Assembly: GCA_028869135.1 (NCBI GenBank) | Contig: JAGWTC010000020.1 | Coordinates: forward strand, 1-43,309 | From: Rhodocyclaceae bacterium | Lineage (GTDB): Bacteria; Pseudomonadota; Gammaproteobacteria; Burkholderiales; Rhodocyclaceae | Direction of reading: 5' to 3' | Length of the DNA stretch: 43,309 nt | In this document: positions 1 through 13,080 of the stretch, in pieces | How positions within the stretch are numbered: position 1 is the first letter of the stretch | Layout: each line of letters starts with the position of its first letter | The notes under the pieces: generated by a model | Database searches by the model: none | Told to the model about the DNA's origin: nothing | What the model saw: the letters and a program-made list of their open reading frames with translations, nothing else | Program-made: the position numbers and the translations under genes

Positions 1-1931
1 GAATGCTTCTCCATGAATTCGCTCATGTCGATGCGGATCAGATGATCTTCCGAATCGAACAGGAAACCGGCCAGCGCCTTGCACAGCTCGGTCTTGCCGA
101 CGCCCGTGGGGCCAAGGAAAAGGAAGGAGCCGTAAGGTTTGTTCTCATCCGAAAGACCGGCGCGCGAACGGCGGATCGCGTCGGACACGAGGCGCACGGC
201 CTCATCCTGCCCGACCACGCGTTCATGCAGCTTGTCTTCCATGGTCAGCAGCTTTTCGCGCTCGCCCTGCATCATGCGCGACACCGGAATGCCGGTCGCG
301 CGCGACACCACCTCGGCGATTTCCTCGGTGCCGACCTGGGTGCGCAGCAGCTTGTTGGGCTGCGCATTGGCATTGCTCTTTTCCGCCGCCTTGAGCTGCT
401 CTTCGAGCTTGGGCAGCTTGCCGTACTGCAGCTCGGCGAGCTTGTCGAAAGCCCCTTTGCGTTGCAGCTCGGCCATTTCGATCTTGACCTGTTCGATCTC
501 TTCCTTGATGTGCGCCGCGCCCTGGACCTGGGCTTTCTCGGCCTTCCAGATTTCCTCGAGATCGGAGTACTCCTTCTGCAGACGCGCGATCTCCTCGTCG
601 ATCAGCGCCAGCCGACGCTTGGAAGCCTCGTCCTTTTCCTTCTTGACGGCCTCGCGCTCAATCTTCAACTGGATCAGGCGGCGGTCGAGCCGGTCCATCG
701 ATTCGGGCTTGGAATCGATTTCCATCTTGATGCGCGAGGCGGCCTCGTCGATCAGGTCGATGGCCTTGTCCGGCAGGAAGCGATCGGTGATGTAGCGGTT
801 CGACAGCTCGGCCGCGGCAACGATGGCCGGGTCGGTGATTTCGACGCCGTGATGCAGTTCATACTTCTCCTGCAGGCCGCGCAGAATGGCGATCGTCGAT
901 TCGACGCTCGGCTCGTCCACCAGCACCTTCTGGAAACGGCGCTCCAGCGCGGCATCCTTCTCGATGTACTTGCGGTATTCGTCGAGCGTGGTCGCGCCGA
1001 TGCAATGCAGCTCGCCGCGCGCCAGCGCCGGCTTCAGCATGTTGCCGGCGTCCATGGCGCCTTCGGCCTTGCCGGCGCCGACCATGGTGTGGATTTCGTC
1101 GATGAAGAGGATGATGCGGCCCTCGTCCTTGGCGATGTCGTTCAACACCGCCTTCAGGCGCTCCTCGAATTCGCCGCGATACTTGGCGCCGGCCAGCAGC
1201 GCCGCCATGTCAAGATTGAGGACCTTCTTGTCCTTGAGCGATTCCGGCACCTCGCCGTTGACGATGCGCTGGGCCAGGCCTTCGACGATGGCGGTCTTGC
1301 CCACGCCGGGCTCGCCGATCAGGACCGGATTGTTCTTGGAACGGCGCTGCAGGATCTGGATGGCGCGGCGGATCTCGTCGTCGCGGCCGATCACCGGATC
1401 CAGCTTGCCCTGACGGGCGCGGTCGGTCAGGTCGAGACAATACTTCTTCAGCGCCTCGCGGCCGGACTCGGCCTCCTGGTCGTTCACATTGCTGCCGCCG
1501 CGCACGGCGGCAATCGCATCTTCGAGCGCCTTCTTCTGCAGGCCGTGGTTCTTGAGCAGCCGGCCGGCCTCGCCCTTGTCGTCGGCAAGCGCCAGCAGGA
1601 ACATTTCGCTGGCGACGAACTGATCGCCGGCCTTGGTCGCCGCCTTCTCGGTGAGATTGAGCAGATTGTTGAGATCGCGACCGACGGTGATGTCGCCGCC
1701 GTGGCCTTCGACCTTGGGCAAGCGACCCAGCGCGGCCTGCAGCTCGGTGCGCAGCGGCCCGACATTGACGCCGGCGCGGGCAAGCAGGGCGCGCACGCCG
1801 CCGTCGGCCTCGTCGATCATGGCCAGCAGCAGGTGCTGCGGTTCGATGAACTGCTGGTCGTGGGTCAGGGCCAGACTCTGGGCGTCGGCCAGCGCCTGCT
1901 GGAATTTGGTGGTCAGTTTGTCAAAGCGCAT
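1..1931 (-). CDS. clpB: ClpB disaggregase, 3' end cut off by window edge
   Basis: AAA+ chaperone that, with DnaK, extracts polypeptides from aggregates in the cytoplasm. The reading frame starts at the ATG at 1929-1931 ([12 protein letters not shown]) and runs off the left edge, giving about 643 codons. Visible in order: the Clp_N double repeat (about residues 1-145); first AAA+ domain with Walker A GEPGVGKT and Walker [11 protein letters not shown]; a long coiled-coil middle domain (about 410-530) that separates ClpB from ClpA and ClpC; and the start of the second AAA+ domain with Walker A GPTGVGKT. Full ClpB is about 860 residues, so roughly 215 C-terminal residues lie outside. A heat-shock promoter lies directly upstream. 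Family assignment is secure. Confidence 0.97.
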   Translation of the reverse strand, partial: MRFDKLTTKFQQALADAQSLALTHDQQFIEPQHLLLAMIDEADGGVRALLARAGVNVGPLRTELQAALGRLPKVEGHGGDITVGRDLNNLLNLTEKAATKAGDQFVASEMFLLALADDKGEAGRLLKNHGLQKKALEDAIAAVRGGSNVNDQEAESGREALKKYCLDLTDRARQGKLDPVIGRDDEIRRAIQILQRRSKNNPVLIGEPGVGKTAIVEGLAQRIVNGEVPESLKDKKVLNLDMAALLAGAKYRGEFEERLKAVLNDIAKDEGRIILFIDEIHTMVGAGKAEGAMDAGNMLKPALARGELHCIGATTLDEYRKYIEKDAALERRFQKVLVDEPSVESTIAILRGLQEKYELHHGVEITDPAIVAAAELSNRYITDRFLPDKAIDLIDEAASRIKMEIDSKPESMDRLDRRLIQLKIEREAVKKEKDEASKRRLALIDEEIARLQKEYSDLEEIWKAEKAQVQGAAHIKEEIEQVKIEMAELQRKGAFDKLAELQYGKLPKLEEQLKAAEKSNANAQPNKLLRTQVGTEEIAEVVSRATGIPVSRMMQGEREKLLTMEDKLHERVVGQDEAVRLVSDAIRRSRAGLSDENKPYGSFLFLGPTGVGKTELCKALAGFLFDSEDHLIRIDMSEFMEKH

Positions 1932-1971
1932 GTTTATGATTCTCCAGAGAGAAATTCGGTATGACACTCAA

Positions 1972-1997
1972 ATGGGGCACTGGGCTATCATTTCAAG
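1972..1997 (-). promoter_or_regulatory. Sigma-32 (RpoH) type heat-shock promoter of clpB
   Basis: Read on the minus strand, CTTGAAA (1991-1997) is followed after exactly 13 bases by CCCCAT (1972-1977), about 40 bp before the clpB start. This matches the RpoH consensus CTTGAA-N11-15-CCCCAT very closely, in the expected place for a heat-shock gene. Seen in sequence; promoter activity is inferred. Confidence 0.85.
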
Positions 1998-2049
1998 AGC
2001 GGGCTGGCAGCGAATTGACCAAACGCAAAAGAAGAGCAAGGGACTGATC

Positions 2050-3590
2050 ATGCAAGCGTATGACTTACTCATTGTAGGCGGCGGCATCAACGGCGCCGGC
2101 ATCGCGCGCGATGCAGCCGGGCGGGGCCTTTCGGTCTGCCTCGTCGAGGCCGGCGATCCGGCTGGCGCCACTTCCAGCGCCAGCAGCAAGCTGATCCACG
2201 GCGGCCTGCGCTACCTCGAGCAATACGCCTTCGGGCTGGTGCGCGAATCGCTACGGGAGCGCGCCGTCATGCTCAGGATCGCCCCGCACCTGACCCGTCC
2301 CTGCCGTTTCGTCCTGCCGCTGCGCGACGGCCTGCGCCCCGCCTGGATGATGCAGATGGGACTGTGGCTGTACGACAATCTCGGCGGCGAGGACTCCTTG
2401 CCCGACGCCACGCGCATCCGCCTCGACGACGGCTCGGACTGGGCTGCCCCGCTTCAGCCGGGTTTCAAGGAGGGCTTTCTCTACTTCGACGTCCAGGTCG
2501 ATGACGCCCGCCTCGTCATCCTGACCCTGCGCGACGCCGAAACGCACGGCGCCGATATCCTGACCGGGGTCCGCTTCCTCGGCGCATCGCGTCAGGAGGG
2601 TCTGTGGCAGTGCCGCCTGCAACAAGGCGCAAGCACGCGCACCGTCGCCGCGCGCACCGTCGTCAATAGCGCCGGGCCCTGGGTCGGCGAAGTGCTGGAC
2701 TCCGTCTGCACCGTGCGCGAACAGCCGCACCCGGCAGTTCGCCTGGTGCGCGGCAGCCATATCGTCGTACCGCGCTGCTACGCCGGCGACCATGCCTACA
2801 CGCTGCAGAATGACGACGGGCGCGTCGTCTTCCTGCTGCCCTTCCACGATCACTGGACGCTGATCGGCACCACCGACGTACGCGCCGACCTGCCGGATCT
2901 GGGAGACCAGGCGAGCGGCAACGGGCCCGTGGCCAGCGCCGAGGAAATCGCCTATCTGTGCCGGGCAGCCAGCCGCTATCTGCACCGTCCCGTCACCGAG
3001 GAACAGATCGCATGGTCCTTTGCCGGGCTGCGCCCGCTCTACGACGACGGCAAGGCCGACCCTTCGGCGGTCACACGCGACTACCACCTCGTGCTGGACA
3101 AGGGCAAGTCGGCCGAGGCGCTCTTGCTGTCGGTGTTCGGCGGCAAGTTGACGACGCATCGCCACCTGGCGGAAACCGTCATGGAGAAGCTCGCGCCGTA
3201 TTTTCCCCACCTCGGCGAAAGCTGGACCGCCACTGCGCCGCTGCCCGGCGGCGACAGCGACGGCAAGGACTTCTGCGCCGCCACCGCGGAGTTTTTCCAG
3301 GCCTACCGTCATCTGCCGGAGGCCGTTACCCACGGACTCTGGGCGCGTCACGGTACCTTGGCGTTCGAGCTGCTGGCCAACGTGCGTACGGTCGACGATC
3401 TGGGCTGCGATTTCGGCGCGGGGCTCACCGAACTGGAAGCCATGCACTTCATCCGCCACGAATGGGCACACCGCGCCGACGACATCCTCTGGCGCCGAAG
3501 CAAGGCTGGCCTCGCCATGAGCCCTGCTCAGCGCAGCCTCTTCGACGCATGGATAGCCCGCCACGCACCCGAAGCGGCGCAGGCCCTCGC

Positions 3591-3594
<4 letters not shown>
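2050..3594 (+). CDS. glpD: Aerobic glycerol-3-phosphate dehydrogenase
   Basis: FAD-dependent, membrane-associated enzyme oxidising sn-glycerol 3-phosphate to dihydroxyacetone phosphate and passing electrons to quinone. The 514-residue product begins [20 protein letters not shown], a classical Rossmann FAD-binding motif at residues 6-20. The family block [17 protein letters not shown] follows, then GTTDVR and the C-terminal DAO domain. The frame is open much further upstream, antisense to clpB; I chose the ATG at 2050 because it gives the family N-terminus and has an AAGGGA ribosome site. The stop overlaps the glpK start (ATGA), so the two are translationally coupled. No glpR, glpF or glycerol transporter gene is in the window. 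Confidence 0.95.
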
Positions 3595-5084
<1,490 letters not shown>

Positions 5085-5230
5085 TTCGAATTCGTCTGAT
5101 CTAGCGCAAAGCGGCCAAAATACAACCGCCTATGCTGGGAATGACAGTTGTGGTTATGCCCTCGCGGCAAAGCAGTGATATGGTTTCAGTACGTTGCACC
5201 CTTACTTGAACAGTCAAACAGGAGACGACC

Positions 5231-5665
5231 ATGAGCATGAGCATCCGCACTATTTCCGGTAGCACTCTCGCCATCCTTCTGTGCGGCGCACTTTATTCGC
5301 TGCCCGCCGCCGCCGAAAGCGCAAAACCTCAGCTGGATGTCGGTAAATACACCGGCGCCCAGAAGGCGCAAGCCGAGGCCTGCAACAAGACGAATACGGC
5401 GCGTGCCGCAATTTCGGCCGCCGGTGAAGAAATCGAGCGTCTCAACACCAGCATCAATGCGGCCGAACATAAGGTCCAGGATGCGGCCAAGGGTCCGGAC
5501 AAGGACGCTGCCAAGGCCAAGGTTGCCGAGCTCAAGGCCCAGCGCAAGGCCGAGCAACCGAAGCTGAAGCAGGCCCAGGCTGATGAACTCGCCGGCGCCA
5601 AGGAATACCGCAAGGCCGCCAAGCAGGGCAAGAAGGAAAAGGTCGAAGCGCTGGACTGCATCTGA
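5231..5665 (+). CDS. Small secreted Lys/Ala-rich coiled-coil protein, function unknown
   Basis: Encodes 144 residues that I do not recognise as a named family. The N-terminus (MSMSIRTISGSTLAILLC...PAAAES) is a Sec signal peptide with a likely cut after AAA. The mature part is charged and rich in Ala, Lys, Glu and Gln; about residues 55-120 should form a long amphipathic helix or coiled coil. Two Cys remain in the mature protein (KAQAEACNK and the C-terminal DCI). A good ribosome site (AGGAGA) lies 7 bases before the ATG, and a strong terminator follows 15 bases after the stop, so it is probably a single-gene unit. A periplasmic or envelope role is inferred only from the signal peptide. Confidence 0.75.
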   Translation: MSMSIRTISGSTLAILLCGALYSLPAAAESAKPQLDVGKYTGAQKAQAEACNKTNTARAAISAAGEEIERLNTSINAAEHKVQDAAKGPDKDAAKAKVAELKAQRKAEQPKLKQAQADELAGAKEYRKAAKQGKKEKVEALDCI

Positions 5666-5679
5666 GTCTCGCCGGCTTC

Positions 5680-5714
5680 AACAGAAAAGCGCCCTGCGGG
5701 GCGCTTTTCTGTTT
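5680..5714 (+). terminator. Rho-independent terminator after the coiled-coil protein gene
   Basis: A near-perfect inverted repeat, AACAGAAAAGCGCC facing GGCGCTTTTCTGTT around a CTGCG loop, starts 15 bases after the stop at 5665. The right arm carries the TTTT run. The stem has about 14 base pairs, and its A-rich left arm means it could also work in the other direction. Confidence 0.85.
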
Positions 5715-5790
5715 GGAGCAGCCGGAGAAGCACGCGCTATGATCGGCAACTCCCGTCGCACCGGCACAAAGACTGACGCCCCGTGCCTGA

Positions 5791-6777
5791 ATGCAGAACA
5801 CCTCGGCGCATGTGCGTCCTGAACCCAAGCAAAAACTCGTGCCCCACACCGCCAGCTTCCATCCCCGCAACCGTCATCAAGGCCGCTACGACTTTGCCGC
5901 ACTGCAGGCGGCCCACCCGGCCTTGCAGGCCTTCGTTCGCGCCAACGCCTATGCCGATGAGAGCATAGACTTTGCCGATCCGCAGGCCGTGCGAGCGCTC
6001 AATGCCGCCCTGCTGGCGCAGCACTACGGCGTCAAGGATTGGAACATTCCCCCGCAGTACCTGTGCCCGCCCATCCCCAGCCGCGCCGACTATATGCACC
6101 ACCTGGCCGATCTGCTGGCCGCCGACAACAAGGGCAATATTCCAAGGGGCAGTGCCGTGCGCCTGCTGGATATCGGCACCGGCGCCAATTGCATCTACCC
6201 GTTGGTTGCCCAGCGCGAATACGGCTGGCAGGTGGTCGGCAGCGACATCGACGCCGGCGCGCTGGCGAGCGCGCAAGCCATCCTCGATGCCAACGGCATC
6301 CCCGCCGCGCAGATCGAGTTGCGGCTGCAAAGCGAGCGCAATGCGATTTTCAAAGGCGTGGTGAAAAGCGGCGAGCGCTTTCATCTGACTCTATGCAACC
6401 CGCCCTTTCACGCCTCCATGGCCGAAGCGCAAGCCGGGACGCGACGCAAGGTAAGCAATCTGGGGAAAGCCGCACCACCTAAGAGTAAGAGCAAGGGCGC
6501 GGGTTTAGGCACTGTCGCGCTCAACTTCGGCGGACAGCCCAATGAGCTATGGTGCCCCGGCGGTGAAGAGGGCTTCATCCTGCGCATGATCGAAGAAAGC
6601 GCCCACATCCCGCAGCAGTGCATGTGGTTCACCTCGCTGGTGTCCAAGGCAGCCACGCTGCCAGCCCTGTCACGCGCGCTGCAATGTGTGGGCGTGGCGC
6701 AAAGTCAGCTCATCAAGATGAAGCACGGCCAGAAGGAAAGCCGTGTGCTGGCCTGGTCGTTTCTGAATGCGCAGTAG
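5791..6777 (+). CDS. rlmF: 23S rRNA (adenine-1618-N6)-methyltransferase RlmF
   Basis: SAM-dependent methyltransferase modifying A1618 of 23S rRNA (the YbiN/RlmF family). The 328 residues include the N-terminal family block HPRNRHQGRYDF, the SAM-binding motif LLDIGTGANCIYPL (about residue 128), and the catalytic NPPFH motif of N6-adenine methyltransferases (about residue 204). Length agrees with RlmF of E. coli (308). The ATG at 5791 has no convincing ribosome site; a GTG at 5812 is an alternative start. It stands alone, with an acquired-looking gene downstream. Confidence 0.93.
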   Translation: MQNTSAHVRPEPKQKLVPHTASFHPRNRHQGRYDFAALQAAHPALQAFVRANAYADESIDFADPQAVRALNAALLAQHYGVKDWNIPPQYLCPPIPSRADYMHHLADLLAADNKGNIPRGSAVRLLDIGTGANCIYPLVAQREYGWQVVGSDIDAGALASAQAILDANGIPAAQIELRLQSERNAIFKGVVKSGERFHLTLCNPPFHASMAEAQAGTRRKVSNLGKAAPPKSKSKGAGLGTVALNFGGQPNELWCPGGEEGFILRMIEESAHIPQQCMWFTSLVSKAATLPALSRALQCVGVAQSQLIKMKHGQKESRVLAWSFLNAQ

Positions 6778-6821
6778 CGGCGGGATCTGAAACAGTTCGA
6801 AGCCTTGTAGTATTGAACCGT

Positions 6822-7973
6822 ATGCAACCAAGCCTAAGTCAAACGTGTGCCTTGTGTGAGGCTTCCTTAACGGGAAAGAATCGCTCCAAAGAGCACATCA
6901 TTCCTAATGCGATAGGCGGTAGGAAGAAGACTGCTGGCTTTATCTGCAACAAGTGCAACAATAAACGTGGTGAACGCTGGGACGCAGACCTAGCAAAGCA
7001 ACTGAATTGGTTTTCTCTAGTAACTGGTATCAGCAGACAACATGGTGCACCGCCTAAACAGATTGTCCAGACTGTTGAAGGTGACAAGTATTGGTTACTA
7101 AGCGATGGATCATTCTTTCCAGGGGGGCCTCCTTACTCTGAGGAAGATATTAATGGCTCTGTAAAAATCAGCATAACCACCAAGACCATTGCGGAGGCCA
7201 AACAGCACCTTAAAGGCATCTCAAGGAAGCATCCGAAATTTGATGTTGAGAAGGCTTTGAATGAGTTGGAAATAAAAACTGACTACTTGAAATCGCCGCT
7301 CCACGTCAGTTTGTCACTAGGTGGCCCTGACGCGGGGCGTTCTTTGGTCAAGACTGCCTACGCATTTGCATCTGCATGTGGTGTTGCCAACAGTGCATGC
7401 AACAAAGCTCTTCAATACCTGCTTGACGATAAATTAGAGAATATTCCTTTTGGTTTGGCCTATTTGTCAGACCTTATCCAAAGCAGGCCCAAGGACAAAA
7501 TCTTCCATTGTGTTTCATTGCATGGTGATCCCGGGACCAAATTGCTTTGGTCTTACATTGAGTACTTTGGGATTTTCCGGGTGGTGGTCTTGTTGAGTGA
7601 CGCCTACAGTGGACAGATCAAGAACGAGGTTTACTCAATCGACCCTATAGATGGCAGTTCAGTTGGTGTAAAAGTAAAGTCGGATGTCACCCCAGAAGAG
7701 TTTTCTCGGATTTTGTCTGGCAATGGTTTGAATCATGAGAACTATAGGGCAGCAGCGGACTACGCTCTTCCAATTATTCTACAAAGGGCTCAGAGCAGAA
7801 ATTTAGACAGCGTAGTCAGAGACGGCTTCGACCATGCCGCCAAAAGTCTCGGAATAAAAGAGGGCGAAGAAATTCCAAAGGAGAAGGCTGCGGAATTCAC
7901 GGCCCTCATGATGGAAAAAATCTCTCCCTACATTGCGCATCTGGTTCAAAGCTCTCATAGAAGCCCCCCTTGA
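6822..7973 (+). CDS. HNH-endonuclease-like protein, probably acquired
   Basis: The N-terminal 50 residues form an HNH/zinc-type nuclease domain (HNH_5-like). There is a CALC pair at residues 9-12, then KEHIIPNAIGG with the His of the HNH core, then CNKCNNKRG as the second metal pair and Asn. The remaining ~330 residues match nothing I can name and have no membrane segments. The gene is visibly AT-richer and uses different codons from the GC-rich genes on both sides, a sign of horizontal transfer. The ATG at 6822 is used here; a TTG three codons upstream is also in frame. Possible roles are an orphan restriction or phage-defence nuclease; this is inferred only from the HNH motif and composition. 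Confidence 0.75.
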   Translation: MQPSLSQTCALCEASLTGKNRSKEHIIPNAIGGRKKTAGFICNKCNNKRGERWDADLAKQLNWFSLVTGISRQHGAPPKQIVQTVEGDKYWLLSDGSFFPGGPPYSEEDINGSVKISITTKTIAEAKQHLKGISRKHPKFDVEKALNELEIKTDYLKSPLHVSLSLGGPDAGRSLVKTAYAFASACGVANSACNKALQYLLDDKLENIPFGLAYLSDLIQSRPKDKIFHCVSLHGDPGTKLLWSYIEYFGIFRVVVLLSDAYSGQIKNEVYSIDPIDGSSVGVKVKSDVTPEEFSRILSGNGLNHENYRAAADYALPIILQRAQSRNLDSVVRDGFDHAAKSLGIKEGEEIPKEKAAEFTALMMEKISPYIAHLVQSSHRSPP

Positions 7974-8055
7974 GCTAGTAAACCTCTGCAAGCAATCCAG
8001 TAAGACTAAGAGGAAGTCACTTCCAGCCGGATCACCTACGTCTCGTCCTGCAATT

Positions 8056-10869
<2,814 letters not shown>

Positions 10870-10987
10870 CAAAGATTACGCTGACCGTCCGGCTGGCGAT
10901 TCACCAGCCCGGCTGTCATGCTGCACCGGGCGTGGATGCGTCCGGATTGGTGTCACAAGTCTTGTGCGCTCCAATGAAGGAAACAAA

Positions 10988-12106
10988 ATGAAGTCATCCA
11001 GCCGCTTCGCGACGCGACGCGCCCTGCTCAAATCCGTTCCGGGCGCATTTCTTCTCGGTTCGCTTCCCGCCTCTGTTTTCGCCCAGCCGTCCGACAAGCG
11101 CACGTTCGTGCCGCAGCCAGGCAACTGGCGCACCTTCGAAGTCAGCACCCGCATTGATTTGACGAAGGCCGGCCCGTCCACCGTGGTCGTGCCCATTCCG
11201 TCCGTATCGACCGACTGGCAACGCTCCTTCAGCAGCAACTGGGCGGGCAATGCAAAGTCGGCGCATATCGAAACCGATCCGCACTACGGCGCACAGTATG
11301 TCGTCGCCACTTTCGATGGTTCGGCGCCGCCGATGCTCGAAGTCACCAGTCTGGTCAAGACGCAGAATCGCGCCACCGACTGGTCGAAGCCGACATCCGC
11401 ACTGCCGGCGGAAGACCTGCGCCTGTGGCTGAAGCCCACCGACCTGATGCCGCTGGACGGCATCGTCAAGGTCACCGCGCGCCAGATCACCGAAGGCGCC
11501 AGGACCGATATCGAGAAGGTCAAACGCATCTACGATTGGGTCATCGTCACCACCTACCGCGAGCCCAAGGTCCGCGGTTGCGGCGTCGGCGACGTCAAGG
11601 CCATGCTCGAGAACAAGTCTTTCGGCGGCAAGTGCGGCGACATCAACGGCCTCTTCGTCGCGCTGTGTCGCGCCGCCGGCGTGCCGGCGCGCGATGCCTA
11701 TGGCATACGCCTCGCGCCGAGCGCTTTCGGCTACGCGCAACTCGGCGGCAAGTCCGCCAGCCTGACCGGCGCACAGCATTGCCGCGCCGAGGTTTGGCTG
11801 AAAGGCTACGGCTGGGTGCCGATGGATCCGGCCGACGTCGGCAAGGTCATGCGCATGGAAACCGGCGAGTGGATCAAGGACGCCGATCACCCGCTGGTGG
11901 CGCCGGTGCGCAAGGGGCTGTTCGGCGGCTGGGAAGGCAACTGGATGGCCTACAACTTCGCCCACGATGTGAAGTTGCCCGCCAAGGCGCTCGGCAAGGT
12001 CGCCTTCCTCATGTATCCGCAGGCCGAAACCCGCGGTGAGGCCTACGACTCGCTCGCCGCGGACGACTTCAAGTACAGCATCAGCGCAAGGGAAATTCCG
12101 GCCTGA
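10988..12106 (+). CDS. Tat-signal transglutaminase-like cysteine protease-fold protein
   Basis: Encodes 372 residues. The N-terminus has RFATRRALLKSVPGAFLLG, resembling a twin-arginine signal with a hydrophobic stretch and an AQP cleavage site. The C-terminal half is a transglutaminase core domain. The nucleophile Cys is in FGGKCGDINGLFVALCRAAG, the His in the QHCRAEVWLKG block, and the Asp in VPMDPADVG, so the Cys-His-Asp triad is intact. The N-terminal ~150 residues look like the beta-sandwich usually found in front of such domains. Ribosome site AAGGA lies before the ATG. It may be co-transcribed with the MerT-like gene 47 bases downstream. The substrate is unknown; peptide or amide cleavage in the periplasm is the usual inference. 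Confidence 0.8.
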   Translation: MKSSSRFATRRALLKSVPGAFLLGSLPASVFAQPSDKRTFVPQPGNWRTFEVSTRIDLTKAGPSTVVVPIPSVSTDWQRSFSSNWAGNAKSAHIETDPHYGAQYVVATFDGSAPPMLEVTSLVKTQNRATDWSKPTSALPAEDLRLWLKPTDLMPLDGIVKVTARQITEGARTDIEKVKRIYDWVIVTTYREPKVRGCGVGDVKAMLENKSFGGKCGDINGLFVALCRAAGVPARDAYGIRLAPSAFGYAQLGGKSASLTGAQHCRAEVWLKGYGWVPMDPADVGKVMRMETGEWIKDADHPLVAPVRKGLFGGWEGNWMAYNFAHDVKLPAKALGKVAFLMYPQAETRGEAYDSLAADDFKYSISAREIPA

Positions 12107-12153
12107 CCGGCTATGCGGGTGGGCAGCGGCGCTGCTCACCCTTCTCCGCAATC

Positions 12154-12537
12154 ATGGATACACAGACCTCTTCCCCCCCGCCGCAAAAGCGACTCAGTCT
12201 CGGCCTGATGACGGTGGCCGTGCTGTCGTCCATCGTCGCCTCGACCTGTTGCGTGGTGCCGCTGATCCTCGTGCTGGTGGGCATTACCGGCGCCTGGATG
12301 GTCAATCTTCAGGCGCTGAAGCCCTATGTTGTCCTCTTCACCGTCATCGCGCTGGCCGCGCTTGGATGGGCGGGCTATCTGGTGTTTCGTCCACAGCGCT
12401 CAAGCGGTGCCTGCTCTGCGGAAGAAACGAAATGCGCTACCGTTGCCTGCCGTTCGACGCGGAAAGCATTTATCCTGAGTGCCGTGTTCATTGCCGCGCT
12501 GCTACTCTTTCCCTTCGCCGCGCCGCTGTTTTATTGA
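12154..12537 (+). CDS. merT: MerT-family mercuric ion transport protein
   Basis: Inner-membrane protein of the MerT family, which receives Hg(II) from MerP and moves it inward. The 127 residues contain three hydrophobic segments (about 18-38, 46-75, 103-125). The first membrane segment carries the diagnostic vicinal cysteines SIVASTCCVVPL (C32, C33), and a second Cys cluster is in the cytoplasmic loop (GACSAEETKCATVAC). MerP follows after 7 bases. No merR, merA or operator is visible, so a role in mercury resistance is not assured; transport of another thiophilic metal is possible. Confidence 0.85.
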   Translation: MDTQTSSPPPQKRLSLGLMTVAVLSSIVASTCCVVPLILVLVGITGAWMVNLQALKPYVVLFTVIALAALGWAGYLVFRPQRSSGACSAEETKCATVACRSTRKAFILSAVFIAALLLFPFAAPLFY

Positions 12538-12544
12538 GGACATC

Positions 12545-12823
12545 ATGAAGAAGCCGATTTTCCTGTTCGCACTTTGCCTCGGCCTGTCGACGTTTGCCAA
12601 TGCGGCAACGCAGAAGGCCGTGCTCAACGTTCCGACCATGGATTGCGAAACCTGTCCGCTGACGATCAAGGCGGCCCTGCTCAAGGTGCCGGGCGTCTCC
12701 AGCGCCAGGGTCAGTTACAAGAAGCGTGAAGCCATTGTGGAATACGACGACACCAGAACCAGCCTAGCCGAGCTGAAAAAAGCCACCGCAGATGTCGGCT
12801 ATCCATCGCTACTGCAGGACTGA
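12545..12823 (+). CDS. merP: MerP-like periplasmic heavy-metal-binding protein
   Basis: Periplasmic metal-binding partner of MerT. The 92 residues comprise a Sec signal peptide (cleavage near ANA-AT, residue 20) and one HMA/ferredoxin-like domain with the metal-binding motif TMDCETC (C34, C37), followed by SSARVSYKKREAIVEYD typical of the fold. It starts 7 bases after the merT stop, so the two form an operon. The left inverted repeat of the mobile island begins 17 bases after its stop. Confidence 0.87.
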   Translation: MKKPIFLFALCLGLSTFANAATQKAVLNVPTMDCETCPLTIKAALLKVPGVSSARVSYKKREAIVEYDDTRTSLAELKKATADVGYPSLLQD

Positions 12824-12839
12824 GATGCTCGCTTCAAAC

Positions 12840-12856
12840 ACCCAACAAAAAAGCTC
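12840..12856 (+). repeat. Left terminal inverted repeat of the island
   Basis: ACCCAACAAAAAAGCTC, perfectly inverted relative to 19614-19630. A looser resemblance continues inward (TTATTACC...AACGG here against TTATACC...AACGG at the other end, read inward). Confidence 0.75.
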
Positions 12857-12880
12857 CCGATGGTTATTACCCCCAAACGG

Positions 12881-12889
12881 GAATACATC
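12881..12889 (+). repeat. Left subterminal copy of GAATACATC
   Basis: The 9-mer GAATACATC recurs inverted at 19499-19507 near the right end, with a partial third copy at 19509-19517. It is short, so chance cannot be excluded, but its inverted placement inside both ends fits a recombinase- or accessory-protein-binding motif. Confidence 0.4.
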
Positions 12890-12921
12890 GTAAGCGGCTT
12901 TAGGCTGTAATTTTTATTGAA

Positions 12922-12947
12922 CACCCCTCTCGTAGGGGTGATTTTTT
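12922..12947 (+). terminator. Rho-independent terminator near the island's left end
   Basis: CACCCCT-CTCGT-AGGGGTG followed directly by ATTTTTT: a 7-bp GC-rich stem and U-run in the + direction. It could insulate the island from merTP transcription entering from the left. The rest of 12857-13080 shows no gene. Confidence 0.75.
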
Positions 12948-13027
12948 GCCTTCGTCGTAACAAAGCTATTCCATAATTTAACATTGCATGTAGAATCAAT
13001 GTGGTGATGCATAGGAGTGCAGGTGGG

Positions 13028-13062
13028 GTCGAGTAGCAGGCTTTCTTTGAAAGTCGAGTAGC
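13028..13062 (+). repeat. Direct repeat GTCGAGTAGC x2 in the island's leader
   Basis: GTCGAGTAGC at 13028-13037 and again at 13053-13062, start-to-start 25 bases, with a small inverted repeat CTTTC-TTT-GAAAG between. The copies lie on the same helix face order of spacing (about 2.4 turns), just upstream of the relic and gmtY. Could be an operator or accessory recombinase site; function not shown. Confidence 0.45.
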
Positions 13063-13080
13063 TTGAGCGGAGGGTGCGAA

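Noticed and set aside
3..1964. 653-codon open frame on the + strand across clpB
   Set aside because: It is antisense to a full-quality ClpB reading frame; long open shadow frames are expected in GC-rich coding DNA.
12154..12823. Complete mercury-resistance operon
   Set aside because: Only merT- and merP-like genes are present; no merR, merA or mer operator is seen.
12840..12860. Terminal repeat interpreted as the merP terminator
   Set aside because: The A/T run is not preceded by a GC stem in the transcribed direction, and the 17-mer is exactly inverted 6.8 kb away.
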